DNA from: Nitrospinota bacterium
GTDB lineage: Bacteria; UBA8248
DNA length: 8,933 nt
Direction: 5' to 3'
Assembly (NCBI GenBank): GCA_011523725.1
Contig: WTGD01000351.1
Span: 1-8,933, forward strand
Position numbers and translations under genes: made by a program. This document shows, one piece after another, positions 1 to 5,235 of this stretch (position 1 is its first letter; every line of letters starts with the position of its first letter). Under the pieces are notes generated by a model. That model saw nothing but the letters and a program-made list of their open reading frames with translations, made no database searches and was not told where the DNA came from.

Positions 1-9
1 GCGTTCCAT
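1..9 (-). CDS. Start of the next operon gene (only three codons visible)
   Basis: After the TAG stop of the MoxR-type ATPase, the minus strand shows GGGAG at 21-17 and then ATG-GAA-CGC at 9-1, a normal ribosome-binding spacing of about 7 bases. A second ATG at 16-14 lies directly against the GGGAG and is less likely to be used. The product cannot be read. In CoxD-type clusters the gene after the AAA+ ATPase is usually a von Willebrand factor A protein (CoxE-like). That identity is inference from gene order only. Confidence 0.35.
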
Positions 10-23
10 GCCTCATCTCCCGG

Positions 24-908
24 CTAGAAGTGGTTGTCTACGATGTCCTCGAGCACTTTGGCGTCGAAAGAGTTGACCTTGCTGAAAATCGTCGAGACCG
101 CGGCTTCCATGGGGTCGAACTGCGCCGCCATGCGCGCCCAGTCGATGAGGCGCCGGGTGCTGAACGTGCAGAACACCTTCTCGTTCTGCATGGCCTCGCG
201 CACGTCGTGGCCCACGCGCACCATGCGCTTGATGAGTTCCTCGTCGCGGTTCCCGCTCTGCTGCATGATGACCTCGACTTCCGCGTCGAAGGGCAGGTAG
301 TCCATCTTCACGGTGACCGGGAAGCGGTCCAGAAGCGCCTCGTTCAGGGGCTTGGTGCCGCCGTATCTGCGGTCCTCGTGCGGGTTCATGCTGGCGAAAA
401 GCCTGAAATTCGGGTGGGGCTTGACGATGCGGCCGTCGTATTCGGATAAGACGATCATGCGGTCGTCGTCGAGCAGGCTGTGCAGGCAGAAGGCGATTTC
501 GGGCAGACAGGCGTTGATCTCGTCGATGAGCAGCCAGTCGCCCGATTGCATGGCGTCGACCAGAATGCCGTTCACCCAATAAGTGCCCTGTTCGTTGATC
601 ATCAGCTTTCCCACGAACTCATCGACGGTGGTCATGCCGTTCAGGTTCACGCGCCTAAAGCCGTTGTTCGTCATGTGGGCGAGGTGGCGCACCGAGAGGG
701 TCTTGCCGACGCCGGTCTCTCCCACGAGGAGGACGGGCAGGTTCCCGCTCACCGCCCACGCGATGCGTTCGAGCGCGTCGCCCGCCGCCAGGTAGAATTG
801 CGCCGGGGGAACGAAGGAGTTCCCGTTGGTTTCGTTGATGGGGATTTCACTGCGCCCGATCCGGTAGGTTCCGTTTTTCACCGTTTCGGTCAAGATTTCG
901 GTAGTCAA
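24..908 (-). CDS. MoxR-family AAA+ ATPase, CoxD-like maturation chaperone
   Basis: This is a 294-residue AAA+ ATPase of the MoxR/CbbQ/CoxD group. Walker A is GETGVGKT (residues 63-70), Walker B is LLIDEIN (126-132), the sensor-1 Asn lies in FASMNP (N175), and an arginine-finger-type LLDRF ends at about residue 196. The length matches CoxD of CO dehydrogenase clusters, which with a VWA partner remodels the molybdenum active site. I chose the TTG at 908-906. It overlaps the TGA of the upstream gene (TTGA), has GGAG eight bases upstream, and the well-conserved sequence begins just after it. The frame stays open to 1331, but that stretch is Arg-rich and antisense-like and overlaps the accessory gene, so it is not coding. 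Coupling to the YqeB-type gene suggests a role in maturing a molybdenum hydroxylase. Family is confident; the CoxD role is inferred from context. Confidence 0.9.
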   Translation of the reverse strand: MTTEILTETVKNGTYRIGRSEIPINETNGNSFVPPAQFYLAAGDALERIAWAVSGNLPVLLVGETGVGKTLSVRHLAHMTNNGFRRVNLNGMTTVDEFVGKLMINEQGTYWVNGILVDAMQSGDWLLIDEINACLPEIAFCLHSLLDDDRMIVLSEYDGRIVKPHPNFRLFASMNPHEDRRYGGTKPLNEALLDRFPVTVKMDYLPFDAEVEVIMQQSGNRDEELIKRMVRVGHDVREAMQNEKVFCTFSTRRLIDWARMAAQFDPMEAAVSTIFSKVNSFDAKVLEDIVDNHF

Positions 909-1759
909 TTCGCATACTCCATGGCTGAAACGCCGAACAGAAACATCATGATGGCCTCGAGCGCGCCGCCGCCGATGGCGCGCGATTTGTCCGATATCGT
1001 GTGGCAATGAACGGGCTCGGCCCTCGGGTCGACGTCGCCCACCTTGAAGCCCGCGGTCACCTCGATACCGTCTCTCAGAAGCCCGCGCAAAACGCCGTCG
1101 ATGGCGGAGCGCACCTCCGCCCCGTCTACGCGGGCGACGGCTTCTCCCGCCCGCACCACGTCGCCGATCCCGGCGATGGAGGTGAATACGCCGGCTTGGG
1201 GCGCGCGCAGCAGCCGCTCGGTGGTGTAGCCGCCGATGGGGCCCGGAACGCCGGTGTTCGGCTTCGCGGCGCCCTCCAGGATCACCCGCCCCAGGTCGTG
1301 CCCCCGGGATGTCTCGATAACGGCGTGGCAATCCACGCCCGCCGTGAAGCCCGGTCCCAGGCCGACCACGACCTCCGCGTCGTCGATGTGCGTGCCGAGG
1401 TTTCGCTTCGCCAGAATCGCATCGACCACGACGGCGGGCCGAATTTCACCGACCACCTCGGCGCGCGGGTCCACCATCACCGGAATCGATCCCGTCTCCA
1501 GAGTGGCGCGGGCGTTCTGCGCCTTTTCCGCAGGGGTTTCGCCGCCCGCCCGGGCGGAGGTCACGCCCTCCACTTTCCATTCATCCGCATACAGACACTC
1601 GGCGAAGGAGACGGTGCGACGCACCATGGTGGGGTTTTCGATTTCGGTGATAACGACCGGAAAACCCGCGCGGTAGAGGCGGTGGGCCACGCCGGTGGCG
1701 AGGTCGCCGCCTCCTTTGACGAGCACGAGCGCGTCGGCGATGGACCTGCGGCTGCTCAT
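905..1759 (-). CDS. yqeB: YqeB-type accessory protein of selenium-dependent molybdenum hydroxylases
   Basis: This 284-residue protein matches the YqeB/EF2563 family, which co-occurs with selD and yqeC in genomes whose molybdenum hydroxylases carry a labile selenium. Recognisable conserved segments are VKGGGDLATG (residues 14-23, nucleotide-binding-like), TEIENPTMVRR (38-48), GLGPGF (133-138), DCHAVIET followed by RGH (143-154), and the C-terminal CHTISDKSRAIGGGALEA (252-269). Family members are thought to help insert or activate the selenium-containing cofactor; the chemistry is not established. The ATG lies four bases after the ridA-like stop, with a weak GGAAG upstream inside that gene, so translation is probably coupled. 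Its TGA overlaps the TTG start of the ATPase. The hydroxylase subunits themselves are not in the window. An XdhC/CoxF-type role is the close alternative, but the TISDKxRAIGGG ending favours YqeB. Confidence 0.88.
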   Translation of the reverse strand: MSSRRSIADALVLVKGGGDLATGVAHRLYRAGFPVVITEIENPTMVRRTVSFAECLYADEWKVEGVTSARAGGETPAEKAQNARATLETGSIPVMVDPRAEVVGEIRPAVVVDAILAKRNLGTHIDDAEVVVGLGPGFTAGVDCHAVIETSRGHDLGRVILEGAAKPNTGVPGPIGGYTTERLLRAPQAGVFTSIAGIGDVVRAGEAVARVDGAEVRSAIDGVLRGLLRDGIEVTAGFKVGDVDPRAEPVHCHTISDKSRAIGGGALEAIMMFLFGVSAMEYAN

Positions 1760-1763
1760 GTTT

Positions 1764-2156
1764 CTAGTCTTCCACGAAGGCGATCGCGTCGATCTCGATG
1801 AGCCATTCGGGTTTCGCCAGTCCGCTCACGATCAGGAGCGTGCTCGCCGGGTACGGCTCGTTGAAGTATGTCTGCCGCACCTCCATGCATCCCGGGACAT
1901 TCGCGGGGTCGGTGATATAGACCGTCAGGCGGATGATGTCCGCCATCCCGGCGCCCGCCGCCTCCAGCGCGGCCTTGATGTTCTCGTACACCTGCCGGGT
2001 CTGGCCCCTGATGTCGTCGCCACCGACCGTGTTGCCGTCCACGTCGACCGCCACCTGGCCCGCCAGCATGATGAGATGTCCGTTCGATACCTTCCAGCCC
2101 GTGGAATACGCGGCGACCGGCTTTACCTTCTCGGAGTTGATTTGTTGTTTCGCCAT
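1764..2156 (-). CDS. RidA/YjgF/YER057c-fold protein without the catalytic arginine
   Basis: This 130-residue protein covers the full RidA fold. Landmarks are AAYSTGW near the N terminus (Y17), LAGQVAVD, VYENIKAALEAAGA, TVYITDP, YFNEPYPAS and a closing LIEIDAIAF. Canonical RidA proteins deaminate reactive 2-imino acids using Arg105 in a PAR motif. Here the aligned motif is PAS (S105), while the acidic residue near 121 is kept. By family knowledge, Rid subgroups without this arginine are not efficient imine deaminases, so a binding role or another hydrolytic role is likely. I preferred the ATG at 2156 to one six codons upstream, because GGGGGAG lies five bases before it. It is the first gene of the operon with the YqeB-type protein and the ATPase. 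Confidence 0.88.
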   Translation of the reverse strand: MAKQQINSEKVKPVAAYSTGWKVSNGHLIMLAGQVAVDVDGNTVGGDDIRGQTRQVYENIKAALEAAGAGMADIIRLTVYITDPANVPGCMEVRQTYFNEPYPASTLLIVSGLAKPEWLIEIDAIAFVED

Positions 2157-2212
2157 GGGTGCTCCCCCTCGCATCTCATCAGAAAAGAAAGGTCATCTTC
2201 CCCGGAAACGGA

Positions 2213-2241
2213 AATCTAGCACGGGGCCGAACCCGAGGCAA
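2213..2241 (-). promoter_or_regulatory. Candidate sigma-70 promoter for the ridA-type operon
   Basis: On the minus strand TTGCCT (2241-2236) and TAGATT (2218-2213) are separated by exactly 17 bases. Each hexamer matches the sigma-70 consensus at four of six positions. Transcription would begin near 2206 and leave a leader of about 50 bases before the ATG at 2156. The weak hexamers are compatible with a regulated promoter. The match could be chance in DNA of this composition. Confidence 0.35.
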
Positions 2242-2255
2242 CGCAAACGGGTGGA

Positions 2256-2281
2256 TTTGTTGCGCGACGCCGGACAACAAA
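2256..2281. repeat. Inverted repeat TTTGTTG-N12-CAACAAA
   Basis: Perfect 7-base arms at 2256-2262 and 2275-2281 flank a 12-base spacer. The dyad lies 15 bases upstream of the candidate -35 box of the leftward operon, where an activator or regulator site would be expected. Which protein binds it, if any, is unknown. Confidence 0.4.
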
Positions 2282-2338
2282 AAACTTTGGGTTGAGGTTC
2301 CTGAAGAACCTTGGAAGCCATCCGGAGAGGGATCTGTC

Positions 2339-2359
2339 AAAAACTCCCTCGCCGGGGAG
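2339..2359 (-). terminator. Terminator-like hairpin followed by a T run
   Basis: Reading leftward, CTCCC (2359-2355), a six-base loop and GGGAG (2348-2344) are followed directly by TTTTT (2343-2339). The stem is only five base pairs. It lies upstream of the candidate ridA promoter, so it could block leftward read-through from the regulator region. The same bases include a perfect TTGACA (2340-2335), but no acceptable -10 box lies 16-18 bases beyond it. Confidence 0.25.
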
Positions 2360-2422
2360 CATTGCCATTATCTCTCTGAAAAATGGGGAGCAGGGGGGTT
2401 TTCAACAGCGCCGAAGGGGTGC

Positions 2423-2450
2423 GATTTTTCGTGAAATCGGATTTTTCGTG
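2423..2450. repeat. Tandem GATTTTTCGTG direct repeat with an internal dyad
   Basis: The 11-base sequence GATTTTTCGTG occurs at 2423-2433 and again at 2440-2450, a 17-base period. Between the copies, AAATC-G-GATTT (2434-2444) forms a short dyad with the start of the second copy. The repeat lies about 100 bases upstream of the TetR-family start and is a candidate operator. No promoter with good hexamers was found next to it. Confidence 0.4.
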
Positions 2451-2499
2451 TGATAAGTTTTGACTCGTGGTGATGATTAGAACCGCCAAACCGCAATGC

Positions 2500-2522
2500 G
2501 GCATGCGCATGAGCGCCATGCC
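2500..2522. promoter_or_regulatory. Imperfect palindrome upstream of the TetR-family gene
   Basis: The left arm GGCATGCGC (2500-2508) and right arm GCGCCATGCC (2513-2522) pair across an ATGA centre with a single bulged base. It overlaps a smaller hairpin CCGC-AAT-GCGG (2491-2501). The palindrome ends 26 bases before the GTG start, the usual place for a TetR autoregulatory operator or for a leader hairpin. Function is inferred from position only. Confidence 0.35.
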
Positions 2523-2548
2523 TCAACGAGCGGACGAGGAGAGGACCC

Positions 2549-3139
2549 GTGGGAAAAATGCCAAAGTACGAGATGGACGAGGTTTTAACGAAAATCATGA
2601 GGCAGTTCTGGCGGCATGGCTATTCGGCGACGTCGATTCGGGATCTCGAGGAGGCGACGGGCCTCTTTCGAGGTAGTTTATACCACGCATTCGGCGATAA
2701 GCGTGAGATGTTCTTCCGGGCGCTCCGCCATTATGACCGCCTCCATCGCGCAGAGCCGATTGCAGAACTCGAAAAGGACGACTCGCCGCGCGGGGCGGTG
2801 CTGGCCGTTTTCGACGCCGCCGCCTCCGTTGCGCTGAAAGGTGGTTCGCGAGAGGGCTGTCTTGAGGTCAACGCCGCCCTGGAGCTTGGGGCGCACGATG
2901 AGGAGGTGGCTACTTTGGTGGCCGACGCCTTCGCCGGCATGGCGAAGTTCTTCTGCGCTTCCATCGAGCGGGGCCAGGCTTGTGGAGAGATTTCCCCAAA
3001 AGTCGATCCGACGCAGACGTCGAAGTCCCTGCTCGGTCTGTTTCTCGGCCTCAGGGTGCTGGCGTGCGTTTCTCCCGATGAGAGCTTTCTGGAATCCGTC
3101 GTGGGGCAGGCCGAGGCCCTTTTGCCCTCGCCCGCCTAG
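2549..3139 (+). CDS. TetR/AcrR-family transcriptional regulator
   Basis: This is a 196-residue one-domain repressor of typical TetR length. The N-terminal DNA-binding domain is clear: MRQFWRHGYSATSIRDLEEATG (about residues 17-38), then the recognition helix and its extension, GSLYHAFGDKREMFFRAL (42-59). The rest is a helical ligand-binding and dimer domain with the REGCLEVNAALEL segment seen in NemR/ComR-like members. The GTG start is preferred because GAGGAG (2536-2541) sits seven bases upstream. An ATG three codons later has poorer spacing. The gene is divergent from the ridA/YqeB/ATPase operon and convergent with the selenoprotein operon, so it most likely controls itself and the divergent operon. 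The ligand is not deducible. Confidence 0.92.
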   Translation: MGKMPKYEMDEVLTKIMRQFWRHGYSATSIRDLEEATGLFRGSLYHAFGDKREMFFRALRHYDRLHRAEPIAELEKDDSPRGAVLAVFDAAASVALKGGSREGCLEVNAALELGAHDEEVATLVADAFAGMAKFFCASIERGQACGEISPKVDPTQTSKSLLGLFLGLRVLACVSPDESFLESVVGQAEALLPSPA

Positions 3140-3304
3140 GTTTCGGCGGAAGCGTTTCCGAGCGTATTCGCCGCCAGGGCGTTGAATCCTCCTTCTGCGC
3201 GCGCTCGTGTTCTGTCCCGTCGGTCTGTCTCCATCGGGGTTGTTGAAAAGGCCCTTGCGGGTCGGGCCGAGCCACTCCCCCTTTGGTCGGGATGTCAAAA
3301 CACG

Positions 3305-3389
3305 TGTAGGGGCCGCATATATGCGGCCCTTGACGGGTGGCAAAAGAGGCAGGGTCGCATATATGTCGGACATATATGTCCGACCTACA
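3305..3389. repeat. 85-base palindromic element with inverted ends (REP/MITE-like)
   Basis: The element begins TGTAGG (3305-3310) and ends CCTACA (3384-3389), perfect 6-base inverted ends. Inside are two perfect 20-base palindromes, GGGCCGCATATATGCGGCCC (3310-3329) and GTCGGACATATATGTCCGAC (3365-3384). Both are centred on CATATATG and their centres are 55 bases apart. A third CATATATG lies at 3358-3365. An alternative outer stem pairs GGTCG (3353-3357) with CGACC (3381-3385). It sits between convergent genes, the usual place for REP-type repeats. I see no target-site duplication and no transposase. Dispersal in the genome is inferred from its architecture, not seen here. Confidence 0.65.
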
Positions 3390-3449
3390 ATAGGAGCGAC
3401 AATAACGCCGTAATGACGCTGGTGATCAATTTCGAGTTGGGAAGAGGTT

Positions 3450-3471
3450 TTTCAACAAACCCCTCAAGGGG
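3450..3471 (-). terminator. Possible terminator of the selenoprotein operon
   Basis: Reading leftward after the last operon gene, CCCC-TTGA-GGGG (3471-3460) is followed by TTTGTTGAAA (3459-3450). The stem has only four G:C pairs with a tetraloop and the tail is interrupted, so it would be a weak intrinsic terminator. It is the best candidate in the 35 to 60 bases downstream of the stop at 3506. Confidence 0.3.
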
Positions 3472-3505
3472 AAAGTGAATTTCACTCTGGTCGGTAATTC
3501 CAACC

Positions 3506-4585
3506 TTATCCGCTCGTGTCGATCTTCCTTGTTACCGAGCGCGTGGGGCCGAAGGTGGGCATGTAGCACGAGTGCTTGCCGGCTCCGCCCGTCACGATGA
3601 GGAGCAAATCCTCGGGCTTGTCGAGAAGCGGGATTTCGAAGTCGTCGTCTTCCTCGTGTTCGGCGATTTCCTCGCCCCAGGTCTGCATCCCCCACATGGC
3701 GCCGCGCTTTAGCTGGCGCACGGGCTTACGGGCGAGTTCGAAAATTCTCCCCTTCACGTCCGCCTTCGTGAGGCCGTCCCCCGCAATGGTCGCCGCATGC
3801 TCGGGGCCGAGAGCGAGAACGGGTTCTCCCCTCAGATAGAAATTGTTGCACCCCATGACGGCCATGGTGTCGGCGGCGGTGGCGAGGATGCCCTCCGCCG
3901 TGTGGCTCACGTGGTCGTTGATGTTGTGGGGTCCCTCGCAGCCCACGAGCGTCACGGCGCTCTCATCGGGCGCAAAGCCGCGTTCGACGTGCAGCGGCTC
4001 CCAGGGGGAAACTGCTTCGTTCTCGGCGATGCAGAACGCGTATTTGGCGGGCGAGCCCTGCGTGGCGCGGTCCAGAACACCGGGGCTCGCGCCGCCCACG
4101 TTCAGAAGCGTCAGGCGCATCGCGCGGCCGATGGTCGCGTTCGCGCGGTTTCCGGGGGCGAAACATCCATACTCGGCGTTCAGCCCGATTTCCTCGACGA
4201 TGGGGCCGTTCACGATGATGAGGGGCGCCACCGGATGGGTCGTCGCCTGAATGGCGTGCAGCGAGAACTCGGGTTCGAGCACCGCGCGGGCCGCCGCCAG
4301 CAGAACGGGCATGTACGCAGGATGACAACCGGCCATCACGGCGTTCACGGCGAGAGCCTCGACCGTGATGACGCCCTGCCGAGGGGGCATGAGGCCGATT
4401 TCCACATCAGGCGCGAGCCCTGCACCCTCCACCATTCTGGCGACGCGCTCGGGCGTGGGGGGGACGACGGGCAGGCCGTCGCCCCAGCCTCTCGCTTCGA
4501 GCAGGCGCGCGAGGGCTTCTGGCGTGTCGCGCACCTTCACGCGCTCGCTCTCGAACGCAACATTTTCCTGAGAGTGGTCGTTCAT
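3506..4585 (-). CDS. UGSC-partner protein of unknown function, 359 residues
   Basis: I do not recognise a characterised function. The protein has an N-terminal RDTPEALARLLEARGWGDGL segment followed by PVVPPTPERV (together about residues 18-46), then mixed alpha/beta sequence. Cysteine-bearing segments follow in order: AGCHPAYMP, YGCFAPGNRAN, VGCEGPHNINDH, VMGCNNF and the C-terminal GKHSCYMPTFG ending in TRSVTRKI. An acidic patch (EHEEDDDFE) lies near residue 320. No signal peptide or membrane helix is apparent. I chose the ATG at 4585, 13 bases after the upstream TAG, with a G-rich stretch before it. The frame is open further upstream, but that part overlaps the selenoprotein gene and is Arg/Ser-rich shadow sequence. 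As last gene of the dehydrogenase/UGSC operon, it is plausibly the substrate or partner subunit of the UGSC redox protein; this is inference. Confidence 0.85.
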   Translation of the reverse strand: MNDHSQENVAFESERVKVRDTPEALARLLEARGWGDGLPVVPPTPERVARMVEGAGLAPDVEIGLMPPRQGVITVEALAVNAVMAGCHPAYMPVLLAAARAVLEPEFSLHAIQATTHPVAPLIIVNGPIVEEIGLNAEYGCFAPGNRANATIGRAMRLTLLNVGGASPGVLDRATQGSPAKYAFCIAENEAVSPWEPLHVERGFAPDESAVTLVGCEGPHNINDHVSHTAEGILATAADTMAVMGCNNFYLRGEPVLALGPEHAATIAGDGLTKADVKGRIFELARKPVRQLKRGAMWGMQTWGEEIAEHEEDDDFEIPLLDKPEDLLLIVTGGAGKHSCYMPTFGPTRSVTRKIDTSG

Positions 4586-4598
4586 GTCGAAGCCCCGC

Positions 4599-5207
4599 CT
4601 ATGCGAAGAGCGCCTTGTGGCGCACGGTCTTGCGTGGCGGGACGTACTCGCGCTCGCGGTATTCTCGCCTGAGCGATTCGGCGTCGCTCGTGAGGATGCG
4701 CCGCACCTCCTCCACCGCGCCATCGCCCAGGGCGCGCGCCTCCTCGGGCGGGATGCCGCCCACCGGGTGCGCCACGACGACTATCGGGAGGCCGGGCATG
4801 CCTAAGGCCGTTCTCTCGTTCGCGCCCAGGGCCGAGAATTCACTGGAGCAGAACGTGGCCGTCGGGACGCCCGCTTTTTCCATCTCCACCGAGTCATGGA
4901 TACTCCATGACGTGCAGCTCCCTCAGTCGCCCACAGCGCAGACGGCGACGTCCACCTGTTCGATGAATTCCTCCAACCGGTCCTCGGGCAGGGTGGGATT
5001 CGGCTTTCCCCAGCGAATGAAGCGCAGCGTCTCGTCTTCGCGGGCGAGAAGATCCTCGATCCGCTCGAGCAGAACGTCGGCGTTGGGTTTGTTGTTGTGG
5101 AAGAAGCCGATTCGGAGGCCCCCCAGGTCGTCGGGTCTTTCCGCCAGGGGGTGGTCGCCCGCGCGTATGAAAGAGGTGGGTTGAAGGATTTCAATCATCT
5201 GGTTCAT
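4599..5207 (-). CDS. UGSC-family selenoprotein with in-frame TGA (Sec95)
   Basis: Read through the TGA at 4925-4923, this is a 202-residue protein. The N-terminal part includes LRIGFFHNNKPNADVLLERI (residues 31-50) and ends VCAVGD. The TGA is residue 95, followed by GSC, giving the Sec-Gly-Ser-Cys redox motif (U95, C98). Next come TSWSIHDSVEMEKAGVPT (99-116), TFCSSEF, VVVAHPVGG and a stop at 4599. Both halves lie in the same frame and belong to the same family, whose members carry U or C at this position. A hairpin just after the TGA fits a bacterial SECIS. The ATG at 5207 has GGAG seven bases upstream. The U-x-x-C motif suggests a thiol or selenol redox role, but no reaction is established. 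Selenocysteine genes (selA, selB, selD, tRNA-Sec) must lie elsewhere. A nonsense mutation of a CGSC form is the alternative, and is less likely. Confidence 0.88.
4893..4911 (-). promoter_or_regulatory. Candidate bacterial SECIS hairpin
   Basis: In the mRNA, 11 bases after the UGA, GUCAUGG (4911-4905) and CCAUGAC (4899-4893) form a perfect 7-bp stem around the loop AGUAU (4904-4900). Known bacterial SECIS elements have a short upper stem, a small loop with a G in one of its first two positions, and lie within a few tens of bases of the UGA. All three hold here; the loop G is second. A lower extension could pair CAC (4914-4912) with GUG (4889-4887) across a three-base bulge. It lies within the coding sequence, as bacterial SECIS elements do. 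Confidence 0.78.
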
Positions 5208-5235
5208 CTCGAATCTCCGTAATGGGGATGTGGAA

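Larger units (their letters stand above)
2157..2548. other. Divergent intergenic spacer rich in dyads
   Basis: This 392-base spacer separates the leftward ridA-type operon from the rightward TetR gene. I find no convincing coding sequence; short open stretches here lack ribosome-binding sites and family resemblance. It holds a possible leftward promoter (2213-2241), a 7-bp inverted repeat (2256-2281), a small hairpin AGGTTC-N5-GAACCT (2295-2311), a terminator-like hairpin (2339-2359), two direct copies of GATTTTTCGTG (2423-2450) and an imperfect palindrome (2500-2522). The number of dyads suggests control by the adjacent TetR protein, but no site can be assigned to it by reading alone. Confidence 0.6.
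3140..3505. other. Convergent intergenic spacer carrying palindromic repeats
   Basis: This 366-base spacer lies between the 3' ends of the TetR gene and the selenoprotein operon. No credible gene is present. After the TetR stop comes a small hairpin CGGAA-GCGT-TTCCG (3147-3160) without a T run, so it is only a weak terminator candidate. GGCCC-N9-GGGCC lies at 3250-3268. The main content is the 85-base palindromic element at 3305-3389. Closer to the operon end are a GC hairpin (3460-3471) and the dyad GTGAA-T-TTCAC (3476-3486). Confidence 0.6.

Noticed and set aside
909..1331. N-terminal extension of the MoxR-type ATPase
   Set aside because: The extra 141 codons overlap the YqeB gene on the same strand in a different frame, are arginine-rich and show no family resemblance.
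1001..1801. Long plus-strand open frames opposite the YqeB, ATPase and dehydrogenase genes
   Set aside because: These are antisense shadows typical of GC-rich coding DNA. Their translations are His/Arg/Ala-rich without domains, and the opposite strand carries clear conserved proteins.
2460..2488. Rightward TTGACT as the -35 box of the TetR gene promoter
   Set aside because: At 16-18 bases downstream there is only CCGCCA-like sequence, with no resemblance to a -10 box.
3305..3389. CRISPR repeats
   Set aside because: There are only two diverged palindromes, with no regular spacers and no cas genes. The inverted ends and self-complementary arms fit a REP/MITE-like element better.
3305..3389. 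Rho-independent terminator shared by the convergent genes
   Set aside because: The palindromes are AT-centred with no loop and no following T run, and they lie over 100 bases from either stop codon.
4599..5207. Two separate small genes, or a pseudogene broken by a stop codon
   Set aside because: Both parts lie in one frame, the stop is TGA at the exact Sec position of a U-G-S-C motif, flanking residues are well preserved, and a SECIS-like hairpin follows. The putative second start (GTG at 4889) has no independent ribosome-binding site and would lack the family's redox motif.
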